This document shows positions 6,631 through 11,975 of a stretch of DNA of 16,502 nucleotides, one piece after another (positions within the stretch are counted from its first letter, which is position 1; each line of letters starts with the position of its first letter). Origin of the DNA: CAYOSU01 sp964541255 (GTDB lineage: Bacteria; Bacillota; Clostridia; Christensenellales; CAMQZB01); the NCBI GenBank assembly GCA_964541255.1, contig CAZIPL010000031.1, positions 1-16,502 on the forward strand, read 5' to 3'. The notes beneath the pieces were generated by a model. It saw only the letters and a program-made list of their open reading frames with translations, searched no databases and was not told where the DNA came from. A program made the translations under genes and the position numbers.

Positions 6631-7545
6631 TTATCTTATTGCTTTTTTCAAGAACTCAATTCGTTGTTCTATTGCGTTTTTCGAAAGTTTTCCGCTCGAA
6701 ACGGTGTCGAAACCGTGAACGGTGCCTTTTGTTTCGTTGAAAACGACTTCGACATTGTTGTCGATAAGTCTTTCTTTGAATAGCATTCCCTCGTTGTGAA
6801 GACAATCAAATTCTGTCGTTTCTATATATGTCTTCGGGAACAAACTTAGGTTTTTCGAAAAAATAGGGGAAACGAGCGAGTTTTTTCTGTCTGTTTTTTC
6901 TGGAAGATAATAATTCCACATTTTCTCGTTTAGTTCGCCGTTCCATATCGGAGTATCGCGATATGTTTTCATTGATTTTGTGGACATCGTTCCGTCAAGA
7001 ACAGGATAGATAAGAAGCAATGCTTGTGGTGAAACGCTTGTGTTTTCGATAAGTTTTTCCGTCGCAGCCGCCGCTATGCAACCGCCTGCGCTGTCGCCGC
7101 CGATAAGTATCTGATTTTCGTCTATGGTAAGCTCCTTTGCGTGGCTTTTTATGTAGTTAAAAGATGTTACGGCTTCGTTTATTGCTTTGGGGAATTTTGC
7201 GCGAGGCGATAGCGAATAATCGACCGAGAAAACGGCACAATTTGCCTTGACGGCATATTCTTTTGTTAGGGTGTTGTGCTTTGGGGATGCTTTGAAGCAA
7301 AAACCGCCGCCGTGGAAATAGACAAGGCACGGAATAGGCTCGGTTGTACTTTTTGGCTTAATAAGCAGTCCGCAAAACTTATTGCCGTTTTCGTAAAGAG
7401 TTATTTTATTAACGCTAACACGTTTGTCGGATTTTGGCATAAAAAGACTCAAAAATGCGTTGGCGAAAGGAAAAACAAGCCGCGAAAAAGGCGGCTTGAA
7501 ATTTTTGATTTTTGAAAACTCTTTGTCGATGGGATATTTATTCAT
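6631..7545 (-). CDS. Alpha/beta-hydrolase esterase (hormone-sensitive-lipase-like)
   Basis: This is a 304-residue hydrolase of the abhydrolase_3 (HSL/Aes-type) family. It has the oxyanion motif HGGG (78-81), nucleophile Ser152 in GGDSAGG, and the likely acid Asp247 (TEFDCL) and base His277 (GTVHGFD). These enzymes cleave short acyl esters, usually in the cytoplasm. There is no convincing lipoprotein or signal sequence; residues about 20-36 are hydrophobic and probably form part of the cap. The ATG has no strong Shine-Dalgarno site, but it lies 9 nt after the AraC-family regulator's stop, so translational coupling is likely. The regulator may control this gene and sense a related small molecule. 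The substrate is unknown. No terminator belongs to it alone; the shared hairpin at 6466-6500 is about 130 nt downstream. Confidence 0.88.
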   Translation of the reverse strand: MNKYPIDKEFSKIKNFKPPFSRLVFPFANAFLSLFMPKSDKRVSVNKITLYENGNKFCGLLIKPKSTTEPIPCLVYFHGGGFCFKASPKHNTLTKEYAVKANCAVFSVDYSLSPRAKFPKAINEAVTSFNYIKSHAKELTIDENQILIGGDSAGGCIAAAATEKLIENTSVSPQALLLIYPVLDGTMSTKSMKTYRDTPIWNGELNEKMWNYYLPEKTDRKNSLVSPIFSKNLSLFPKTYIETTEFDCLHNEGMLFKERLIDNNVEVVFNETKGTVHGFDTVSSGKLSKNAIEQRIEFLKKAIR

Positions 7546-7554
7546 AAAAGCTTT

Positions 7555-8748
7555 TTAGTTATCGTTGCTTTTGCGATATTCCGCAGGCGTTTTGCCCGTG
7601 AAGTTTTTGAATACGTTCTGGAAATAGCTTTGAGACGAAAATGACAGATAGTTGCTTATCGCGACAAGCGACTTGTCGGTGAATTTCAAAAGCTGTTTGG
7701 CTTCTCTAATTTTTTGTGCGTTGATATAATCTGTAACGGAAACTCCCGTAACGTCTTTAAATCTCGTTGAAAGGTAACCTCTCGAAATACCGAGATTTTC
7801 CGCTATATCCGTTGTCGAGATCTTTTCCGTAACGTGTGCGGAAATATATTTCAATGCCTTTTGAATGATTAAGTCCGATGTTTGCGGATACTTTAAATCG
7901 TGCACCCTCTTGCAATAATCGTGTCGGATTTGCCCCGTCAAACTTTGGAGTTGGAACAAGTCGTTGCATAGGTCGATTTTCTGCGCGTACATTTCGCCGA
8001 TAGTATACGCCGTTTCGGGTTCCAAGCCTCCCTCGATCGCCGCTCTTAAGCAAAGAGTGTTCATCGCAAGCAATAGATTTTTGAGCTGCCTTGTCGGGTC
8101 TAACGACATCTTGCCCGGTCTGCCGCTATATTTCATATGGTTTACGTCGTCGATTTCGTCGATAAGTCCATTCCTTATGCAAAAGAGCATTCTTTGTTCG
8201 TAATCGTATGAAATATGCTTTTCGCCCGTTGAATACTTTGAAGAATCGCCGAAGTAATTTGCCGTTATTTTTGTGGAATAATCGGCATCTTCGTTCATAA
8301 AAATTTCGGGGGATAAGACGGTGTGATTTATGCTCGTGTTTGCTAAAATCAAAATCCTTGTGAAAGAAACAGCGTCGTATACAGGGAGATTCTGGTATGC
8401 TTCTTTCAGATCGTTTGCGTATTCAAGGGGGAGTGAGTTTGAAAGAATTATATCCTTGATGATGTCTTGCGTCGGCGGAACGATGGGGATCGGACCTATT
8501 ATGATTCGGGAGAGCGAGTATTTATCTATAATCTCTCCGAACATAAAGGCGTGAGACGAGGTGTGAAATTGAATCGTGTATTCTGTTTTGGAGTGGAGCA
8601 AATATTCGTCGTTGACCTTGAATGTGTCGTGATTGTTCCCGAATGTGGAGAATTCCTTCACGAGTACGTTTTCGTCATAAAGTCGCATCGGAATGCGCGA
8701 AAGCTCTGATATCGTCTGGCACCAAGAAAGTAAAGCCTCTTTATTCAT
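7555..8748 (-). CDS. AraC-family transcriptional regulator
   Basis: A C-terminal AraC double helix-turn-helix domain spans about 292-393: LIIQKALKYISAHVTEKIST, then the first helix-turn-helix near 312-331 (TDIAENLGISRGYLSTRFKD), and the second near 360-381 ending in FKNFTGKTPAEYRK. The N-terminal 280 residues form a long sensor region without a family I can name with certainty; GPIPIVPP (85-92) resembles regions in other roughly 400-residue Bacillota AraC regulators. No membrane segment is seen. The start is supported by AAGGAGGG 4 nt before the ATG. It is the first gene of a unit with the esterase. Its promoter is densely packed with inverted repeats (8810-8856), which suggests autoregulation. 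The regulator class is firm; ligand and targets are unknown. Confidence 0.93.
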   Translation of the reverse strand: MNKEALLSWCQTISELSRIPMRLYDENVLVKEFSTFGNNHDTFKVNDEYLLHSKTEYTIQFHTSSHAFMFGEIIDKYSLSRIIIGPIPIVPPTQDIIKDIILSNSLPLEYANDLKEAYQNLPVYDAVSFTRILILANTSINHTVLSPEIFMNEDADYSTKITANYFGDSSKYSTGEKHISYDYEQRMLFCIRNGLIDEIDDVNHMKYSGRPGKMSLDPTRQLKNLLLAMNTLCLRAAIEGGLEPETAYTIGEMYAQKIDLCNDLFQLQSLTGQIRHDYCKRVHDLKYPQTSDLIIQKALKYISAHVTEKISTTDIAENLGISRGYLSTRFKDVTGVSVTDYINAQKIREAKQLLKFTDKSLVAISNYLSFSSQSYFQNVFKNFTGKTPAEYRKSNDN

Positions 8749-8799
8749 AAGTCCCTCCTTTTTGTGATAAATAGACGTTTTTCTTAAGTTAATATAACA

Positions 8800-8828
8800 A
8801 TTATATAATATTGTTTACAATTTTGCAA
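8800..8828 (-). promoter_or_regulatory. Predicted promoter of the AraC-esterase unit
   Basis: On the minus strand, TTGCAA (8823-8828) is followed after exactly 17 nt by the consensus TATAAT (8800-8805). It reads toward the regulator start about 50 nt away. The spacer contains the inverted repeat at 8810-8821. Confidence 0.75.
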
Positions 8829-8858
8829 TGATTTTATTGCAAATATTGTTTACAATTT
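8807..8858. repeat. Operator-like array: two 17-bp direct repeats flanking an inverted repeat
   Basis: AATATTGTTTACAATTT occurs identically at 8807-8823 and 8842-8858, 35 bp apart. Each copy contains the inverted repeat ATTGT-TT-ACAAT (8810-8821 and 8845-8856). Between them TTGCAAT (8823-8829) and ATTGCAA (8836-8842) form another inverted repeat. One copy lies between -10 and -35, the other just upstream of -35. This layout fits a binding site for the adjacent AraC-type regulator, though this is inferred. Confidence 0.72.
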
Positions 8859-8861
8859 CAA

Positions 8862-8887
8862 AAAAGACCGCAAAATGCGGCCTTTCT
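8862..8887 (-). terminator. Terminator for minus-strand transcription from the winged-helix gene
   Basis: AAAGACCGCA (8865-8874) and TGCGGCCTTT (8876-8885) pair with one A/C mismatch around a very small loop, so the top of the stem probably opens. On the minus strand a TTTTTT run follows. The plus-strand reading gives only CTTTCTTG. It isolates the regulator promoter from upstream transcription. Confidence 0.72.
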
Positions 8888-9080
8888 TGATAAAGGTAGA
8901 AACAAAAACAGTGAATATAAGTAAGTGGCAAATTTATATATTGAAGCGTGTGGTTAAGCAAAAAGATTTTATCGTAGTTTTTAAGTAGTTGCTTTATAAA
9001 GGCGTACGCAATTGAATTTTACTCAATCAATTTGAAAATTCGACTTTTAAGTTCTATCGATTCGGCTATCAATGGATGTG
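8888..9080. other. Non-coding stretch downstream of the winged-helix gene
   Basis: No gene is supported. It contains AAAGGCGTACGCAATTGAAT (8998-9017 and a few bases beyond), which resembles 11737-11760, and a loose inverted repeat GAATTTT/AAAATTC near 9014-9042. It is probably the 3' untranslated region of the minus-strand gene. Confidence 0.4.
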
Positions 9081-9320
9081 TTATGCGGACTTTCTGGTAA
9101 GGTCTATGACAATTCCTGTGTTTTTCGGTTTTTTTCGCTCGAACAGCTCTACGTAGCCGTCGCTTACAAGGCGCGCTCTAATTTTGCAAGCATCGGAATA
9201 ATTCAATCCGAATACTTCTTGAAGCGCCCAAACGGAGGGATTTTTATGGTCGAAGCAAAATCTTACTACGTTTTCGTATAACTCTTTTCCGCTTAGCTTG
9301 TTTATCAATTTTTTAATCAT
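9081..9320 (-). CDS. Small stand-alone winged-helix protein, FtsK-gamma-like
   Basis: This 79-residue protein contains LYENVVRFCFDH...SVWALQEVFGLNYSDACKIRARLVSDGYVEL, spread over residues 14-58. The pattern (LYe, a Leu-Gln helix, NY-x-x-A, then L-x-x-x-G-Y-V) is that of the FtsK gamma DNA-reading domain, but no translocase motor or ATP-binding site is present. The C-terminal tail is basic. By analogy it may bind DNA, perhaps as a small regulator; I cannot say what sites it reads. AAGGAG 7 nt before the ATG and an upstream TTGCAA-N17-TATAAT promoter support a real gene. It is probably monocistronic. The competing plus-strand frame at 9072-9281 has no domain or ribosome site. Confidence 0.78.
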   Translation of the reverse strand: MIKKLINKLSGKELYENVVRFCFDHKNPSVWALQEVFGLNYSDACKIRARLVSDGYVELFERKKPKNTGIVIDLTRKSA

Positions 9321-9347
9321 AACAATCTCCTTGCCATTTGTTTTTAT

Positions 9348-9364
9348 AAAGTTTCGAAAACTTT
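9348..9364 (-). promoter_or_regulatory. Short perfect hairpin in the leader of the winged-helix gene
   Basis: AAAGTTT (9348-9354) and AAACTTT (9358-9364) form a 7-bp inverted repeat with a 3-nt spacer, between the predicted promoter and the ribosome site. It could be a small leader hairpin or a protein-binding palindrome. Confidence 0.4.
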
Positions 9365-9407
9365 AATTGCCTTATCGTTCAAACGGCTTTTCTTATCTTA
9401 TGACTGA

Positions 9408-9436
9408 ATTATATACTTTATAATCGGCGATTGCAA
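9408..9436 (-). promoter_or_regulatory. Predicted promoter of the winged-helix gene
   Basis: On the minus strand TTGCAA (9431-9436) is followed after 17 nt by consensus TATAAT (9408-9413), giving a leader of about 80 nt. The hexamers and spacing are the same as in the AraC-unit promoter. Confidence 0.72.
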
Positions 9437-9479
9437 ATTTTTATGGGTAATATATTGGACAGTATATTATTAAATAAAC

Positions 9480-9505
9480 AAAAACTGTCCAAAATCTTGG
9501 ACAGT
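9480..9505 (-). terminator. Terminator downstream of bioY
   Basis: ACTGTCCAA (9484-9492) and TTGGACAGT (9497-9505) form a perfect 9-bp stem with a 4-nt loop. On the minus strand it is followed by TTTTTGTTTATTT. It lies about 105 nt after the bioY stop. A third copy of the arm, TTGGACAGT, is at 9455-9463. Confidence 0.8.
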
Positions 9506-9609
9506 ATCGCGTTTTGTTAATTATATACGGTTTTTCGATTGAGTTATATGTATATAAAAACTAATTATAGTTTTCTATTTGATTTCGAATATATTAATTG
9601 TTATAGTTT

Positions 9610-10170
9610 TTAATAAACCGCTTTGAATGCTTTGTTGAGTGCTTTTGCGATAAATGCTGAAATAACGGCAGAGAATATGTCGATAGGAAGATAATATACT
9701 ACGCCAAACATCAAAATAGTTCCGATGGAGTAGTCGCTTTTTCCGTATACGTTCAATATAAAGGACATATATAAAACACCGAACGTGTAGATAACCAAAA
9801 GTCCTAAAAGGCTTGCGAGTATAAGTTTCGGGGTTTGTTTTTCTTTTACTTTTACCTTTTCGGAGATTGAGCCTACGACGAATGAGGAGACGATAAAACC
9901 GACAAGGTATCCGAACGAAGGTTGGAGTACGTAAGAAACTCCGCCGCCTTTTGTGAAAATCGGAAGCCCTATAAGCCCGAGTGTCAAATATACGATTTGC
10001 GTTATTGCGGCTTTTTTGCCTATAAGAAGAGGAAAAAGCAAAACGAAAAGCGTTTGAAGCGAAAAATCGACGGGCGAAAAGGGAGACGGGATTTTAAGCA
10101 CCGTTCCGCTTATAGCGGTGAAAGCTACGCCGATTGATATATACGCGATGTCTGATGTTTTGAGCTTCAT
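9610..10170 (-). CDS. bioY: BioY, biotin-specific S component of an ECF transporter
   Basis: This 186-residue integral membrane protein is of normal BioY length with about six hydrophobic segments. Family features are KIPSPFSPVDFSLQTLFVLL near residue 26, LTLGLIGLPIFTKGGGVSYV near 63, and PSFGYLVGF. BioY binds biotin at the outer membrane face and works with the shared ECF A and T subunits, which are not encoded here, so they are presumably elsewhere in the genome. The ATG has no recognisable Shine-Dalgarno site (only A-rich sequence precedes it), so the start is less certain than the identity; no better in-frame start is seen upstream. I see no BirA-type operator. It lies about 1.8 kb from the biotin-dependent decarboxylase operon, which would use its substrate. 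Confidence 0.93.
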   Translation of the reverse strand: MKLKTSDIAYISIGVAFTAISGTVLKIPSPFSPVDFSLQTLFVLLFPLLIGKKAAITQIVYLTLGLIGLPIFTKGGGVSYVLQPSFGYLVGFIVSSFVVGSISEKVKVKEKQTPKLILASLLGLLVIYTFGVLYMSFILNVYGKSDYSIGTILMFGVVYYLPIDIFSAVISAFIAKALNKAFKAVY

Positions 10171-10458
10171 TTGTTTAAGTGTTTATGATTCTTATGATGA
10201 TATTTCGATTTTGATTATTATGCAAAAAGACAAAATATACGTAAAAATAAATCTGCGGTATTAGTATTTTTGTTCAAAGTTTTTTCTGCCGATAAATGCG
10301 GTTTCGCGCAATCGAAGTATTGCTACGTCTCAATCTATTGCGCGTCAAGCGTCTAACAAAAGAGATTTTTCAAAATCAAATGCTTTACGGTGTTAAAACA
10401 ATTCTTCGGTCTGTTCCGTAGACGACTCCCTTGCAAAAGGAGTCTATTTTGTATTATT
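10171..10458. other. Gene-free stretch upstream of bioY
   Basis: No gene is supported on either strand. It contains an 8-bp inverted repeat, CGCGCAAT (10305-10312) with ATTGCGCG (10337-10344), and a plus-strand terminator-like hairpin at 10424-10455. The bioY promoter should lie here on the minus strand, but I cannot pick one with confidence. Confidence 0.5.
10424..10455 (+). terminator. Plus-strand terminator-like hairpin with no upstream gene
   Basis: GACTCCCTT (10424-10432) pairs with AAGGAGTC (10437-10444) with one C/A mismatch, followed by TATTTTGTATTATT. On the minus strand no T-run follows. No plus-strand gene precedes it, so it may end an untranslated RNA. Confidence 0.5.
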
Positions 10459-10490
10459 AAAAAACGGCCGTCGTTTTTTTTCGACGGTCG
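10459..10490 (-). terminator. Terminator of the HPr-like/DUF4364/TSCPD operon
   Basis: On the minus strand CGACCGTCG pairs with CGACGGCCG (10482-10490 with 10465-10473; one G·U pair) around eight A residues, and TTTTTT follows. It starts 8 nt after the TSCPD stop. Confidence 0.92.
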
Positions 10491-10497
10491 AGTTTTG

Positions 10498-10743
10498 TTA
10501 TTTGTTGTTGAGATATTCTCTGAGCGCTTTCGAAAGCTGATCGGGGCAAGACGTTCCGCCTCTGCACTGAATGCCTTTCAAAAGCTCGGCAACTTCGTCT
10601 GCCTTTCTTCCTACGGCAAGCTTCGCAACGCCTTGAGTGTTGCCTCTGCATCCGCCGATAAATTGAACGCTTGTGATTACGTCGTTTTCGTCGATGTCAA
10701 AAACGATTTCTTGCGCGCAAGTGCCGCATGTCGTGTATTTCAT
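10498..10743 (-). CDS. TSCPD domain protein (TIGR03905-like)
   Basis: This 81-residue protein has the Cys-rich pattern of the family: CGTC (6-9), GGCRGNTQG, and CRGGTSCPDQL, which carries the name-giving TSCPD. The same domain occurs at the C terminus of some vitamin-B12-dependent ribonucleotide reductases, where the cysteines are thought to bind metal or take part in redox. The stand-alone form is common in Clostridia and its function is not known. AAGGAGG about 8 nt before the ATG supports the start. It is the last gene of a three-gene operon, 24 nt after the DUF4364 gene and just before a strong terminator. Confidence 0.9.
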   Translation of the reverse strand: MKYTTCGTCAQEIVFDIDENDVITSVQFIGGCRGNTQGVAKLAVGRKADEVAELLKGIQCRGGTSCPDQLSKALREYLNNK

Positions 10744-10767
10744 AAAAGATTCCTCCTTGATGTATCG

Positions 10768-11328
10768 TTATTCCATTAAAAGTTCATAAATTGAAGAGTA
10801 AACAAGCGCCGCTTTGTTTTCCCAAGATTTCCATATGGATTTTGCCACGGCTTTTGTGGGAACTTGGAATTCCAGCCTCATTATGGGGTTCACCGAGTCG
10901 ATTATCTTCAAAAGAACGGTATACGTTCCGTCGTCGTTTTTATAATAATCCGCCTCGTATTCCTGCTTTCTCTTATATTTCATACGGTTTTCTTTGACAA
11001 ATTCCGTTATAATATCGCGAAGAGAAATGGGAATTCTCGAATAGAAATGCCCTAAGCAATCCGTTCCTTCGGGGGTTATCTTGAAAAGCGAGTCGGTGTA
11101 GGTCGTGTTTATTTCGTATAAGAAACCGTTTTCGCATAACTCGGGAAGAAGGGGTTTGCAATCCATATAAGGAATCCACTCGTTCGTCGTGCAGCAAATG
11201 TCGAGCACGGTGCTTTCGGTGAGGGGAACTTCCATTTTGTCGAATAGGAAAAGAAGGATAAGCTTATTAACAGTCTTATCCCCGCCGTTTTGCAAATATT
11301 CTTCCGGTAAAAAGGTTTCTTTATCCAA
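10768..11328 (-). CDS. DUF4364 family protein, probable winged-helix regulator
   Basis: This 186-residue protein has normal length for DUF4364. The N-terminal half looks like a winged helix: KLILLFLFDKMEVPLTESTV, then a helix ending LLPELCENGFLYEI and a wing FKITPEGTDCLGHF. The C-terminal half is mostly beta strand (EYEADYYKNDDGTYTVLLKI). By fold it resembles PadR-like transcription factors, but no target is known to me. The start codon is TTG (11326-11328): AAGGAG lies 8 nt before it and no ATG or GTG is near. It is the middle gene of the operon, 27 nt after the HPr-like gene and 24 nt before the TSCPD gene. Confidence 0.87.
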   Translation of the reverse strand: MDKETFLPEEYLQNGGDKTVNKLILLFLFDKMEVPLTESTVLDICCTTNEWIPYMDCKPLLPELCENGFLYEINTTYTDSLFKITPEGTDCLGHFYSRIPISLRDIITEFVKENRMKYKRKQEYEADYYKNDDGTYTVLLKIIDSVNPIMRLEFQVPTKAVAKSIWKSWENKAALVYSSIYELLME

Positions 11329-11355
11329 AACGTTTACTCCTTAATTTTCGAGTAA

Positions 11356-11586
11356 TTATCTTACGCTGTAGTCGGAAAGCTTATCGATAAGCTCGTTGCA
11401 GTCGTCCGAATGAATTTCGAGCGTCAAAGGAGAGGAGAGGTTGAGTGAGAAGATTCCGAGAATCGACTTCGCGTCGACAACGAATCTTCCCGAACGAAGA
11501 TCCATATCGAAAGGATATTGGTTGACTAAGTTAACAAAGCTTTTTACGTTTTCTGCTTCTTTAAGAGAAATTACTACCGATTTCAT
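11356..11586 (-). CDS. HPr-like protein lacking the phosphotransfer histidine
   Basis: This 76-residue protein has HPr length. The second half matches HPr: RFVVDAKSILGIFSLNLSSP (34-53), where K40-S41-I42 corresponds to the KSI segment around regulatory Ser46. The active-site segment GLHARPA with His15 is replaced by EAENVKSFV, so it cannot relay phosphate in the sugar phosphotransferase system. This combination recalls Bacillus Crh, which keeps Ser46 but lacks His15, so a regulatory role is possible; similar His-less HPr proteins are common in Clostridia. The ribosome site is weak (AGGAT about 10 nt before the ATG). It is the first gene of the operon, with a predicted promoter about 35 nt upstream. 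Confidence 0.85.
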   Translation of the reverse strand: MKSVVISLKEAENVKSFVNLVNQYPFDMDLRSGRFVVDAKSILGIFSLNLSSPLTLEIHSDDCNELIDKLSDYSVR

Positions 11587-11619
11587 AAAATTACCATCCT
11601 ATATATTTATTTCCAAGTC

Positions 11620-11648
11620 ATTGTATCAAATAAAGCGTTTTTTTGCAA
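11620..11648 (-). promoter_or_regulatory. Predicted promoter of the HPr-like/DUF4364/TSCPD operon
   Basis: On the minus strand TTGCAA (11643-11648), 17 nt, then TACAAT (11620-11625; five of six consensus bases). This is the third minus-strand promoter with a TTGCAA -35 and a 17-nt spacer. Confidence 0.7.
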
Positions 11649-11861
11649 TGGTTTTTGATTAAAATAAGATAAAACTTGAAATAAATTTGTTGCTACCGTA
11701 CTTCTTTACTTTTAACAAAAAAGAACTGCTCGGTTGAAAGGCGTATGCAATTTAAGTTTAGAGTTAATCGATATTAAAAGCAATGTGATTATCTCTTTGA
11801 TTCGATAGCGCTTTTCGAGTAGTTTTCATACAAAACAAAAACATTGAAAAGCTTGTAAAAT
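11649..11861. other. Non-coding part of the divergent intergenic region
   Basis: With its flanks this forms a 389-nt gap between divergent operons. It contains a segment (11737-11760) matching 8998-9021 at 21 of 24 positions and a stretch near 11815 (GCTTTTCGAGTAGTTTTCAT) resembling 2156-2178. I see no gene or known RNA. Confidence 0.45.
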
Positions 11862-11906
11862 TTGACGGAAAATCGATTGCAATTTATATGCGAAATGTAG
11901 TATCAT
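11862..11906 (+). promoter_or_regulatory. Two overlapping candidate promoters for the decarboxylase operon
   Basis: TTGCAA (11877-11882), 18 nt, TATCAT (11901-11906) is one candidate. TTGACG (11862-11867), 17 nt, TATATG (11885-11890) is the other. Either gives a leader of roughly 65-80 nt. Neither is perfect; I cannot choose. Confidence 0.5.
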
Positions 11907-11975
11907 AAGTATAGCATTAAAATGCGGGAATTTGGTCTTTAACTAAATCGTAAAAATAATAATGCGGAGGAATAT

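Noticed and set aside
8807..8858. CRISPR-like direct repeat
   Set aside because: There are only two copies, with an 18-bp spacer that is itself an inverted repeat, in a promoter and with no cas genes.
9072..9281. 69-residue + strand frame
   Set aside because: It is antisense to the winged-helix gene, which has a domain, ribosome site and promoter.
10390..10779. 129-residue + strand frame
   Set aside because: It runs antisense through the TSCPD gene and two hairpins and has no recognisable domain.
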